This document shows positions 8,701-15,105 of a stretch of 37,237 bases of DNA, piece after piece (position 1 is the stretch's first letter; the number at the start of each line of letters is the position of its first letter). Under the pieces are notes generated by a model. The model saw only the letters and a program-made list of their open reading frames with translations. It searched no databases and was not told the origin of the DNA. The translations under genes and the position numbers were made by a program. The stretch is from Actinomycetota bacterium (lineage in GTDB: Bacteria; Actinomycetota; Acidimicrobiia; Acidimicrobiales; GCA-2861595), in contig PJQG01000090.1 of the NCBI GenBank assembly GCA_002861595.1, forward strand, positions 1-37,237, given 5' to 3'.

Positions 8701-9507
8701 CAGCCACCCGCCGAGGGCCAGGACCGCGACCTGCGACAGGGCCGGGACGACCTGGAACGAGGCGGCGAACCGGGCCTCGATGCGCGCGGCGCGGACGCGA
8801 GACCCGTAGAGGGAGGCGCTGGCCTGGCTCAGGCGCTCCAGCTCCTGGGCCTCCTGGCCGAACCCCTTGACAACCCGCACGCCGGTAACGGCTTCGTCGA
8901 TCACCCCCACGACCCCGGCCGCCTTCTGCTGCGCGTCCCAGCTGGCGGGAAAGACGCTGGTGCGCAACCGCCGGGCCAGCAGCACCAGGGCGGGTACGGC
9001 GACCAGGGCGATCACGGTGAGCAGGGGCGAGAGGACCACCATGATCACCAGGGAGAGCACGAGGAGCAACACGTTGCCCGTCGTCAGCGGCAGGAAGGCC
9101 AGCAGGCCCTGTACCAGGGCCACGTCCGAGCTGGCCCTGGACACGAGCTGACCCGTCTGGGCCTCGTCGTGGCGGGCGAAGTCCAGGCGCTGAAGGTGCT
9201 CGTACACGGCGTTGCGCAGGTCGTGCTGCACGGCGAGGGCGACGCGGCCGCCCACGTAGCGGCGCAGGTGGGCGGCACCGAAGCGGAACACGCCGGCGGC
9301 CACGAGCAGCGCCAGCCACGGTCCCAGCGAACGCCGCCCTGCGGTGACGACGTCGTCGAGGATGACCTTCTGCACGAGGGGCGTGAGGGCGGTGACCGTC
9401 AGCCCGGCCAACGACGCGCCGAAGGCCACGATGACGTCGCGCCGGTGCGCCCCGAGGTACGGCCGCAGCCGCCGAACCCAGCCAGTGGGCCGGCCCTGCT
9501 CCTGCAC
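5689..9507 (-). CDS. Fused double ABC exporter (two TMD-NBD halves)
   Basis: With the GTG at 9507 the protein has 1272 residues and the layout TMD1 (about 20-320), NBD1 (about 340-580), linker (about 580-680), TMD2 (about 695-1010), NBD2 (about 1025-1272). NBD1 has Walker A GASGSGKS (373-380), signature LSGGQ (477-481) and Walker B ILVLDDATS with Asp502 at the catalytic Glu position; its Q-loop reads VVFEETFLF with Glu421 for Gln. NBD2 has Walker A GETGAGKS (1062-1069), a normal Q-loop YVPQEAFLF, Walker B ILLLDEATS (Glu1191) and a changed signature LSAGQ (1166-1170). The two ATP sites are thus unequal, as in heterodimeric exporters. Fused pairs of this kind occur in actinobacteria (for example Rv0194) and export drugs or lipids; the substrate is unknown here. 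An upstream extension of 65 residues would overlap the preceding gene and is low-complexity Arg/Pro, so I rejected it. Confidence 0.9.
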   Translation of the reverse strand: MQEQGRPTGWVRRLRPYLGAHRRDVIVAFGASLAGLTVTALTPLVQKVILDDVVTAGRRSLGPWLALLVAAGVFRFGAAHLRRYVGGRVALAVQHDLRNAVYEHLQRLDFARHDEAQTGQLVSRASSDVALVQGLLAFLPLTTGNVLLLVLSLVIMVVLSPLLTVIALVAVPALVLLARRLRTSVFPASWDAQQKAAGVVGVIDEAVTGVRVVKGFGQEAQELERLSQASASLYGSRVRAARIEARFAASFQVVPALSQVAVLALGGWLALRGRISLGTFLAFSTYVGQLVSPVRMLSSLLVVAQQARAGAERIFDILDSNPAVSERPDAVDLPPLRGEVVFDGVTFGYLRSERVLEGFSLTVAAGETVALVGASGSGKSTVAMLLPRFYDVADGAVRVDGVDVRDATFESLRRQIGVVFEETFLFTDTVRANIAYGRPDATDDEVRAAARAAEADAFIAALPDGYDTLLGERGLTLSGGQRQRIALARALLTDPAILVLDDATSSVDSRVEEEIHATLRRLAEGRTTLLVAHRRSTLRLADRIAVMDAGRVLDIGTHDQLMARCALYRQLLAGPGESCEEPAAMGDERLDGTTPLDGVTASAWARPAGGEGAGVWSPSRLATSTHGGELFLGHGMGRGPGQGGAHGGVAERAAMLDPTPGLLEAVAALPPTTEQAELARSVPVAAAALPGGRERAPFTLRRMVRPYRRQLALGLGLVVLDTSATIAGPALVGFGVDRGVVEASGRTLALASLAYLAVVVANGCNVWAEQRQTRRTAERLLFDLRVRMFAHLQSLGLDYYDREAAGRIMTRMTTDVEALSTLLQNGLITAVVSILSFGGVAVVLLVMNVALSLATFVVLFPLVLATIWFRRRSAQAYDTARERIATVNANLQESISGVRVAQAYGREDRNIGHFRGVAQRYFDARMTAQRLVATYFPFVELLSEVAAAVVLGVGAHLAARGSLSPGELIAFLLYLNQLFSPIQQLSHVFDTYQQARASTAKIGELLATPTSTPVAHQPIDPGVVRGSIRFEGVHFRYPGTPAEALAGVDLEVSPGQTVALVGETGAGKSTIVKLVARFYDPTEGRVLIDGVPLTALDTDAYRRQLGYVPQEAFLFSGTIRDNIAYGRSAATDAEVEAAAAAVGAHELVASLPGGYLHVVSERGRSLSAGQRQLIALARARLVDPAILLLDEATSNLDLVTEAHVTHAMSVVAEGRTTLIIAHRLPTARSADRIVVVDGGRVVEEGTHTELVAQPGGHYAHLWRAFEVEPQAV

Positions 9508-9518
9508 GGTGCTCGGGG

Positions 9519-9743
9519 TCAGGCGTCCGAGCCGACGGCGGCCCGGCGTCGGGACCGGCCCACCACGCCGATGGCGGCGACGGCGAACGCCACCGATACC
9601 GCGGCCAGCACGACGTGGACGGCCTTGAACCCGAAGCCGTGGTCGGGGTCGCCGTCGCGCAGGATGTTGAGGATCCGGGTCGCCCAGATGAAGATCGTCC
9701 ACCCGGCGAAGGCCCGCAGCAGCAGTGCGTCACGTCTCGACAT
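9519..9743 (-). CDS. SCO4848-family small membrane protein
   Basis: This 74-residue protein has two predicted membrane helices: AFAGWTIFIWATRIL (about 11-25) and VHVVLAAVSVAFAVAAIGVVG (about 43-64). The loop between them reads DGDPDHGFGFKA. It matches the SCO4848-type family of short actinobacterial membrane proteins with a Trp-rich first helix and a conserved 'FxxVHxxLA' second helix. No function is established. The fused ABC exporter starts 11 bases after its stop, so the two are probably one transcript. A leaderless-type TAGCCT box precedes the ATG. Confidence 0.72.
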   Translation of the reverse strand: MSRRDALLLRAFAGWTIFIWATRILNILRDGDPDHGFGFKAVHVVLAAVSVAFAVAAIGVVGRSRRRAAVGSDA

Positions 9744-9750
9744 GGCGCTC

Positions 9751-9756
9751 AGGCTA
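9751..9756 (-). promoter_or_regulatory. -10 box (TAGCCT) for the SCO4848-like gene
   Basis: On the minus strand TAGCCT is followed by 7 bases and the ATG at 9743, fitting the leaderless pattern seen elsewhere in the window. Confidence 0.5.
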
Positions 9757-9760
9757 CGGC

Positions 9761-9991
9761 TCACCGCCCACCGACATCCTTCAGGGCCTGGCCCGCGAGG
9801 TCGCCGAGGAAGCGGCGGAGGACGGGGGGGTAGGTGTCGTCGGACTTCACCTGGGCGAGACCTTCGTCGTCGATGACCTTCTCCAGAGAGGTCGTGCACC
9901 ACGGTCTCGATCTCGCCGCGAGGGCGGCGAAGAGCTCGCCTTGGTTTCCCGCGTCGCCGAACTCCTTGCGGGTTCGGGAGATCAGGGCCAC
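9761..9991 (-). CDS. Small protein of unknown function, possibly frameshifted inside
   Basis: The GTG at 9991 overlaps the end of rnhB by 10 bases and is preceded by GGACGG, a usable ribosome-binding site, giving 76 residues. The ends look like a real protein: ISRTRKEFGDAGNQGELFAALA at the start and LEKVIDDEGLAQVKSDDTYPPVLRRFLGDLAG at the end. Between them the frame reads SRPWCTTS, which is out of character, while the next frame over the same bases (about 9890-9925) reads GEIETVVHD and fits the flanks far better. Two compensating single-base changes, real or sequencing errors, would explain this. I do not recognise the family. The position directly after rnhB suggests co-transcription. Confidence 0.5.
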   Translation of the reverse strand: MALISRTRKEFGDAGNQGELFAALAARSRPWCTTSLEKVIDDEGLAQVKSDDTYPPVLRRFLGDLAGQALKDVGGR

Positions 9992-10707
9992 GAGGTGCCG
10001 TCCAGGGGAACGGGCAGTGCCGGTTGGGTGGGCGGGGCGGCAGGGTGTAGGCCCCACGGCAGATGCTGCATGAACACCCAGGTGCGACGATGGATCGAGG
10101 ACGGCCCCCACGCCTTGAGCGCCGCCTTGTGGCGGGGGCAGGGGTACCCCTTGTTGAGGTCGAAGTCGTAGCCGGGATAGTGCTCGGCCTCGGCCCGCAT
10201 GATGCGGTCACGGGTGACCTTGGCGAGGATCGACGCGGCGGCGATCGACAAGCAGGTGGCGTCGCCCTTGACGATGCGGCGGGTGACGGTGGGCCCCCGG
10301 CCCACGAAATCCCACCGGCCGTCGATGAGCAGCCGGTCGGGCTCCAGGCCCAGTGCGTCGACCGCCCGGGCGGCCGCCAGCTTCTGGGCCGCCGACATCC
10401 CCAGGCGGTCGCACTCCTCCTGGGATGCATGGCCCACGGCCCAGGCGCGGCACCAGGCGGCCAGGCGGTCGAAGAGCCGCTCCCGCTCGTCCTCGCTGAG
10501 CATCTTGGAGTCCCGCACCCGGTACACCCGGCGGTCCCGTGGCAGCACGGCGGCGCCCACGCTGATGGGCCCGGCCCAGGCCCCCCGGCCCACCTCGTCC
10601 ACGCCGACCACCACGTCGTGGCCCTCGTCCCACAACTCCCGCTCCAGGAGAAGCGAGGGCGCGGCGGTCCGCAGCGACGGGCGCAGGGTCTGGCGGGGCG
10701 GCGCCAC
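9982..10707 (-). CDS. rnhB: Ribonuclease HII
   Basis: RNase HII cleaves RNA in RNA-DNA hybrids and starts ribonucleotide excision repair. The catalytic motif VGVDEVGRG gives Asp37 and Glu38 when the GTG at 10707 is used. The third and fourth acidic positions fall in LLIDGRWDF and in the region before YDFDLNKGYPC. SIAAASILAKVTRDR is the family's conserved helix. I chose GTG 10707 because a TAAGGT box lies 8 bases upstream; the earlier ATG at 10746 lies inside a palindromic hairpin and adds residues with no homology. Total length is 241 residues, with a Pro-rich tail after the usual end. The small gene at 9761-9991 overlaps its stop. Confidence 0.95.
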   Translation of the reverse strand: MAPPRQTLRPSLRTAAPSLLLERELWDEGHDVVVGVDEVGRGAWAGPISVGAAVLPRDRRVYRVRDSKMLSEDERERLFDRLAAWCRAWAVGHASQEECDRLGMSAAQKLAAARAVDALGLEPDRLLIDGRWDFVGRGPTVTRRIVKGDATCLSIAAASILAKVTRDRIMRAEAEHYPGYDFDLNKGYPCPRHKAALKAWGPSSIHRRTWVFMQHLPWGLHPAAPPTQPALPVPLDGTSWP

Positions 10708-10715
10708 GCCGGCCG

Positions 10716-10721
10716 ACCTTA
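10716..10721 (-). promoter_or_regulatory. -10 box (TAAGGT) for rnhB
   Basis: On the minus strand TAAGGT is followed by 8 bases and the GTG at 10707. AAGG inside it could also act as a weak ribosome-binding site, so both leaderless and led translation are possible. Confidence 0.4.
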
Positions 10722-10737
10722 CCGCCCGCCCGGGTTT

Positions 10738-10775
10738 CGAGGACATGACCCCGGAAACCGGGTGCCATGTCCTCG
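10738..10775. repeat. Palindromic element upstream of rnhB
   Basis: The outer arms CGAGGACATG (10738-10747) and CATGTCCTCG (10766-10775) are perfect complements. An inner CCCGG-AAA-CCGGG stem continues the hairpin with small bulges. It sits directly after a gene remnant ending at 10782 and before rnhB. Size and form resemble REP-like or other small dispersed palindromes; a role as terminator for the upstream selD transcript is the alternative. Confidence 0.6.
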
Positions 10776-10781
10776 GGAACA

Positions 10782-10883
10782 TCACGCTGCCAGGGCCAGC
10801 GCGTCGCAGATGGTGTCGCACACCAGCTGCGGGTCGCGGGTGATCTCCTCCCACACCAAGCGGTACGGCCGCCAGCCGGCGGG
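10782..10883 (-). pseudogene. 3' remnant of a DUF559/AbiEi-C-like endonuclease-fold gene
   Basis: Directly after the selD stop the minus strand encodes AGWRPYRLVWEEITRDPQLV followed by CDTICDALALAA and a TGA at 10782. This is typical of the C-terminal end of DUF559-type (very-short-patch-repair-like) or AbiEi C-terminal proteins, where GWRVxRxTWxDLTxxPxxV closes the domain. Only about 33 codons remain, with no start and no nuclease core, so it is a remnant. The adjoining palindrome suggests local rearrangement. Confidence 0.5.
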
Positions 10884-10884
10884 G

Positions 10885-11934
10885 TCAGCCGTGGAGCTCC
10901 ACGGCAGCGGGACCGCCGGCCACCTCGCCGATGACGGTGAACAGGCCGTCGGTGTCGGCGACCAGGCGCTCGGCGTCGGCCGGGCTCACAGCGGCCAGGA
11001 GGCCGCCCGACGTCTGGGGGTCGTAGGCGAGGGCCTCCACCGCCGGCGGGGCGGTGGAGACGACCCGGCCCTCCAGGTGAGCCCGGTTGCGGGCGTCGCC
11101 GCCGGTACGCACGCCGGCCTCGGCCGCGGCCAGGGCGCCGTCGTAGAACGGGATGGCGGCCCCGTCGAGGCGGAGGCAGGAGCCCGAGCGCTCGGCCATC
11201 TCCCACCCGTGGCCGAGCAGCCCGAACCCGGTGACGTCGGTGACGGCGTGGGCGGCTCCCTCGCCGAGGGCGCTGAGCGCCTCGGCCGCGGCCCGGTTCA
11301 GCGTGCGCATGCGGGAGATGGCCGCGGTCTTGTGCTCGGGTGCGCCGCCGGCCAGGAGGATCCCCGTGCCCACGGGCTTGGACAGCACCAGGGCGTCGCC
11401 GGTGGCGGCCCCGGCCTTGGTCCACACCCGGCCGGGGTGCACGAGCCCCTGCACGGCGAGGCCGAAGATCGGCTCCTCGGAGCGGATGGTGTGGCCGCCG
11501 GCGACCACGCCTCCCGCCTCGGCCACCACGGCGCCGGCGGCGGCCAGGATCGCCGCCACCGTCTCCACCGGGAGGCGCTCGGGAAAGGCCGAGATGTTGA
11601 GGGCGAGCACGACACGGGCGCCCATGGCGAACACGTCGCTGCAGGCGTTGGCGGCGGCGATGGCGCCGAAGTCGGCGGCGTCGTCCACCAGCGGCGGGAA
11701 GAAGTCGGTGGTGGAGACCAGGGCGAGGTCGTCGCTCAGGCGGTAGACGGCGGCGTCGTCGAAGGGGGCCAGCCCCACCAGCAGGTCGGCCGACCCGGCG
11801 GCCAGCTCCCGGATGAGGGCGTTGAGGGGCGCCGCCCCCCACTTGGCCGCGCAGCCTCCGCACGCCGTCCATTCGGTGAGCCTGAGGTCGGCGGCATCGA
11901 AGGAGGTCACGGCGGCGGTGACGGGCGCGGTCAT
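10885..11934 (-). CDS. selD: Selenide, water dikinase (selenophosphate synthetase)
   Basis: SelD makes selenophosphate from selenide and ATP, the selenium donor for selenocysteine and 2-selenouridine. The N-terminal active site reads ACGGCAAKWG, so the Cys-x-x-Lys pair (Cys28, Lys31) corresponds to the catalytic Cys17/Lys20 of the E. coli enzyme. ATP- and metal-binding segments follow: DDAAVYRLSDDLALVSTTDFF, AAANACSDVFAMGA, GGHTIRSEEPIFG and the C-terminal DVTGFGLLGHGWEMA and DPQTSGGLL. All are intact in 349 residues. None of selA, selB, selC or ybbB lies in the window, so the product's use cannot be told. The start is preceded by a leaderless-type TAGGCT box that overlaps the box of the divergent cutA gene. 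Confidence 0.95.
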   Translation of the reverse strand: MTAPVTAAVTSFDAADLRLTEWTACGGCAAKWGAAPLNALIRELAAGSADLLVGLAPFDDAAVYRLSDDLALVSTTDFFPPLVDDAADFGAIAAANACSDVFAMGARVVLALNISAFPERLPVETVAAILAAAGAVVAEAGGVVAGGHTIRSEEPIFGLAVQGLVHPGRVWTKAGAATGDALVLSKPVGTGILLAGGAPEHKTAAISRMRTLNRAAAEALSALGEGAAHAVTDVTGFGLLGHGWEMAERSGSCLRLDGAAIPFYDGALAAAEAGVRTGGDARNRAHLEGRVVSTAPPAVEALAYDPQTSGGLLAAVSPADAERLVADTDGLFTVIGEVAGGPAAVELHG

Positions 11935-11940
11935 GGCATG

Positions 11941-11950
11941 AGCCTACGGT
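11941..11950. promoter_or_regulatory. Overlapping divergent -10 boxes for selD and cutA
   Basis: The ten bases AGCCTACGGT contain TAGGCT on the minus strand (6 bases before the selD ATG at 11934) and TACGGT on the plus strand (5 bases before the GTG at 11956). The two hexamers share two bases, so the polymerases serving the two genes should exclude each other. Confidence 0.5.
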
Positions 11951-11955
11951 GTGCC

Positions 11956-12297
11956 GTGCGCGTACCTCAGTGCGTCCAGGTGCAGACCACGGCCGGGAGC
12001 AGGGAGGAAGCCGAGGCTCTGGCCGACGCCGTCCTCCGGCGGCGGCTGGCGGCCTGCGTGCAGGTGGTCGGCCCCGTGCAGAGCCGGTACTGGTGGCACG
12101 GCGAGCTCGAGTCGGCCGAGGAGTGGCTCTGCCTGGCCAAGACGACGCACGACCGGATGGAGGAGCTGATGGAGGCCATCGGCGGTGCCCACAGCTACGA
12201 GACGCCGGAGATCATCGCCACCTCGGTCGTCGGCGGCACCGGCCCCTACCTCCGGTGGATCTCCGAGGAGGTCCGGCCGGCAGACGCCGGGGCGTAG
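11956..12297 (+). CDS. cutA: Divalent-cation tolerance protein CutA
   Basis: This protein is a small trimeric ferredoxin-like fold protein linked to copper and other metal tolerance. Landmarks are CVQVQTTAGSREEAEALADAV, RRLAACVQVVGPVQSRYWWHGELES, EWLCLAKTTHDRMEELMEAI and HSYETPEIIATSV, including the conserved His-x-Tyr-x-x-Pro metal-site region. With the GTG at 11956 it has 113 residues, the usual length. An ATG at 11938 would add six residues but leaves only three bases before the divergent selD start. The stop codon at 12295 forms part of the -10 box of the following mannosidase gene. Confidence 0.93.
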   Translation: MRVPQCVQVQTTAGSREEAEALADAVLRRRLAACVQVVGPVQSRYWWHGELESAEEWLCLAKTTHDRMEELMEAIGGAHSYETPEIIATSVVGGTGPYLRWISEEVRPADAGA

Positions 12298-12300
12298 CCT
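12295..12300 (+). promoter_or_regulatory. -10 box (TAGCCT) for the GH38 gene
   Basis: TAGCCT is followed by 7 bases and the ATG at 12308, with no ribosome-binding site. Its TAG is the cutA stop codon. Confidence 0.5.
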
Positions 12301-12307
12301 CGCGCCC

Positions 12308-14971
12308 ATGGCTCCCCGTACCGTCGCCATCGTCCCCCACACGCACTGGGACCGCGAGTGGTACTCGCCGTTCCAGACCTTCCGCCTCCGCCTGGTCGAC
12401 CTGCTCGACGAGTTCCTGCCCCTCCTCGAGGCGGACCTGGGGTACGCCCGGTTCCTGCTGGACGGGCAGATGGCAGTGGTGGACGACTACCTCGAGGTGC
12501 GGCCCGAGGCCGAGGCCCGCCTGCGCCGGCTCGCCGCCGGCGGCCGGGTGGCCATCGGCCCGTGGTACATCCTGATGGACGAGTTCTGCGTCTCCGGCGA
12601 GACCATCGTGCGCAACCTGCAGATGGGGATGGCGCGTGCCGCCGCCTTCGGTGGTGCCTCCCCTGTCGGCTACCTCCCCGACATGTTCGGCCACATCGCC
12701 CAGATGCCCCAGATCCTGGCCCAGGCCGGACTCGAGCACACCGTGGTGTGGCGGGGCGTTCCCTCCGCCGTCGACCGGTCAGGCTTCTGGTGGTCCGCCC
12801 CCGACGGCTCCACCGTCAGGGCCGAGTACCTCCTCACCGGCTACGGCAACGGGGCGGCCATCCCCGATGACGCCAAGGCACTGGTGCGCCGCGTCGCCGC
12901 CCACGAGGCGGAGCTGGAGCCGTTCCTGTTCGAGCGCCCCGACGGCGGGATCCTCTTCATGAACGGCACCGACCACCAGGTGCCCCAGACGTGGCTGGGG
13001 CGGGTGGTCGCCGAGGCCAACGAGATCCAGGACGACTACCGCTTCGCCGTCACCTCCCTCGGCGAGTACCTCCCCGCCGCGCCCACCGAGGGGCTGGCTT
13101 CCTGGCAGGGAGAGCTGCGCTCCAGCGCCCGGGCCAACCTCCTCATGGGCGTCACCTCCAACCGTGTCGACGTCAAGCAGGCGGCAGCGCGTGCCGAGCG
13201 GGCCCTGGAACGAATGGCCGAGCCGTTGTGCGCCCTGTTCCTGGCGCCCGAGCGCTGGCCCGCCTCGTTGCTGGACCTGGCTTGGAAGGAGGTCGTGCGC
13301 AACTCGGCCCACGACTCCATCTGCGCCTGCTCTGCGGACGAGGTGGGGGCGGCCGTGCTCCACCGCTTCGCCGAGGCCGACCAGATCGCCGACGGCCTGT
13401 CCAGCCGAGCACTGGTCGCTCTGGCCTCCTCGATGGAACAGGCCGGTCCCGTGGTCGTGAATCCCTCGGCCCGCCCCCGAGGCGGGCTGGTCGAGCTGAC
13501 CCTCGCCGGCGAGGGGCCGGTGGAAGGCGGCCAGGTCCAGGTCCTGGAGGAGCGCCCGGCAGTGCTCGCCGACCTGGCGCTGACGGGCCGGGAACTGGGG
13601 GCGTTCCTCAGCCAGATCCGTAGCCAACAGCTCGACGACGGCGCCTTCGTCAATCGGGTGGAGGTGGAGGAGGGTGACGACGGCATCGACATCGTGCTGC
13701 ACGCCGAGCCCGAGCTGCGCACGGAGATGGTCGTCGAGGAGGTCAAGCGTGACCTCTATGCCCGGGTGGGAGGCCGCCCCGACGTCGCCTGCCGGGTGCG
13801 GATCCACCAGCCTCCGACTCGCCGGGCCCTGGCTCACGTCGAGCAGGTGCCAGGCTTCGGGTGGAGAGCGTGGCGACCGGCCCCGCTCTCCGTGGGCCCG
13901 GTGCGAGTGGAGGCCGACACCGTGATGGCCAACGGCCTGGTCACCGTGGAGGTGGACCGCAGCGCCGGCACCTTCGCCGTCGACGGCCTGACCGGGTTCG
14001 ATCGCCTGGTGGACGGCGGCGACCACGGTGACACCTACAACTGGTCACCGCCCGACCACGACACCATCGTCGACTCCCCGGTGGCGGTGGCCGTGGACGT
14101 TGTGGAGCGGGGACCGCTGCGGGCCCGCCTGCGCGTGCGGCGCACCTTCGGCTGGCCCGAGGCCATCGACGACGAGCTCCGGTCCCGCACCGGCGAGCGC
14201 CGGGTGGTGGTCACCACCATGCTCGAGCTGCGCGCCGGCGAGCGCCTGGTGCGGGTGCACACCACCTTCGACAACCCCTGCCGCGACCACCGCCTTCGCG
14301 CCCATTTTCCCCTTCCTGAGCCCGCTGCCGGCAGCCGGGCGGAATGCGCCTTCGCCGTGGTGGAACGGGGCCTCACCGCCGAGGGCGGTCCCACCGAGCA
14401 GGGCCTGCCCACGTTCCCGTCCCGCCGCTTCGTCCAGGCCGGCGGCCTCACCGTCGTGCACGAGGGCCTGCTGGAGTACGAGCTGGTCGACATCGCGGCC
14501 GGCCGGGCCGACGCCCTCGCCCTCACCCTGCTTCGGGCCACGGGGATGCTGTCGCGGGTGGAGATGGCCACCCGGCCCTTGCCCGCGGGCCCCTCGCACC
14601 GCCTCCACGACCCGCAGATGCTCGGCCCCGTCGAGGCCCGCTACGCCCTGCAGGTCGGCGAGGCCGACCCGTACGCCCTGGTCGACGACGCCTTCCTGCC
14701 CCTCGAGGTCGTAACCGCGGAGGGAGGCGGGCACCGTCCCGACCACGGTTCGGCCCTGGAGGTGACCGGCGGCGAGGTCTCTGCCCTGCGCCGGGAGGCC
14801 GGCGGGTTGGAGCTGCGCGTGTTCAACCCGAGCGACCGAAGCGTCACCGTCGGCATCGCCGGCGCCCCCACCGGCTGGCTCGTCGACCTCCGGGGCCGCC
14901 CCCTCCGGCCCTTCGACGGCTCCTTCGAGCTCGGCCCCTGGGCCATCGCCACCGCCCGCCTCCCCGGCTGA
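12308..14971 (+). CDS. Glycoside hydrolase family 38 alpha-mannosidase
   Basis: This 887-residue protein has the GH38 catalytic domain at the N-terminus. HTHWDREW (11-18) supplies the zinc-binding His and Asp. GYLPDMFGHIAQMPQIL contains the candidate nucleophile Asp125. GGILFMNGTDHQVPQ and VRNSAHDSICACS supply the later active-site and zinc-binding residues. The middle helical domain and C-terminal beta domain (NWSPPDHDTIVDSPV through the final PFDGSFELGPWAIATARLPG) are present, so the gene is complete. There is no signal peptide, so the enzyme should act inside the cell on mannosides or mannosylated small molecules. MngB-like mannosylglycerate hydrolase activity is possible. It stands alone behind cutA with its own leaderless promoter. 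Confidence 0.92.
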   Translation: MAPRTVAIVPHTHWDREWYSPFQTFRLRLVDLLDEFLPLLEADLGYARFLLDGQMAVVDDYLEVRPEAEARLRRLAAGGRVAIGPWYILMDEFCVSGETIVRNLQMGMARAAAFGGASPVGYLPDMFGHIAQMPQILAQAGLEHTVVWRGVPSAVDRSGFWWSAPDGSTVRAEYLLTGYGNGAAIPDDAKALVRRVAAHEAELEPFLFERPDGGILFMNGTDHQVPQTWLGRVVAEANEIQDDYRFAVTSLGEYLPAAPTEGLASWQGELRSSARANLLMGVTSNRVDVKQAAARAERALERMAEPLCALFLAPERWPASLLDLAWKEVVRNSAHDSICACSADEVGAAVLHRFAEADQIADGLSSRALVALASSMEQAGPVVVNPSARPRGGLVELTLAGEGPVEGGQVQVLEERPAVLADLALTGRELGAFLSQIRSQQLDDGAFVNRVEVEEGDDGIDIVLHAEPELRTEMVVEEVKRDLYARVGGRPDVACRVRIHQPPTRRALAHVEQVPGFGWRAWRPAPLSVGPVRVEADTVMANGLVTVEVDRSAGTFAVDGLTGFDRLVDGGDHGDTYNWSPPDHDTIVDSPVAVAVDVVERGPLRARLRVRRTFGWPEAIDDELRSRTGERRVVVTTMLELRAGERLVRVHTTFDNPCRDHRLRAHFPLPEPAAGSRAECAFAVVERGLTAEGGPTEQGLPTFPSRRFVQAGGLTVVHEGLLEYELVDIAAGRADALALTLLRATGMLSRVEMATRPLPAGPSHRLHDPQMLGPVEARYALQVGEADPYALVDDAFLPLEVVTAEGGGHRPDHGSALEVTGGEVSALRREAGGLELRVFNPSDRSVTVGIAGAPTGWLVDLRGRPLRPFDGSFELGPWAIATARLPG

Positions 14972-15059
14972 GCCGACTCCCGGCCAGGCGCGAGTCGTTG
15001 ACACCACCGGACGTCGCATCGACGACGGCGCAGGGACCGGTCTCGTTCCAGGACGCCGG

Positions 15060-15078
15060 GGGCGGCCGGTGACCGCCC
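15060..15078. terminator. Weak hairpin between the GH38 gene and the toxin gene
   Basis: GGGCGG (15060-15065) pairs with CCGCCC (15073-15078) around a 7-base loop. It lies between two convergent genes, where termination is expected, but the stem is only 6 bp. Confidence 0.3.
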
Positions 15079-15105
15079 GCATGTTGCGCGCACCCACCAC
15101 GGCCG

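Noticed and set aside
9508-9702. 65-residue N-terminal extension of the fused ABC exporter
   Set aside because: It overlaps the SCO4848-like gene in another frame and consists of Arg/Pro-rich shadow sequence; the GTG at 9507 fits the family start.
10063-12297. A 744-codon plus-strand open frame running opposite rnhB and selD
   Set aside because: Its translation is low-complexity Gly/His/Arg-rich and mirrors the intact minus-strand genes; only the last 114 codons (cutA) show homology.
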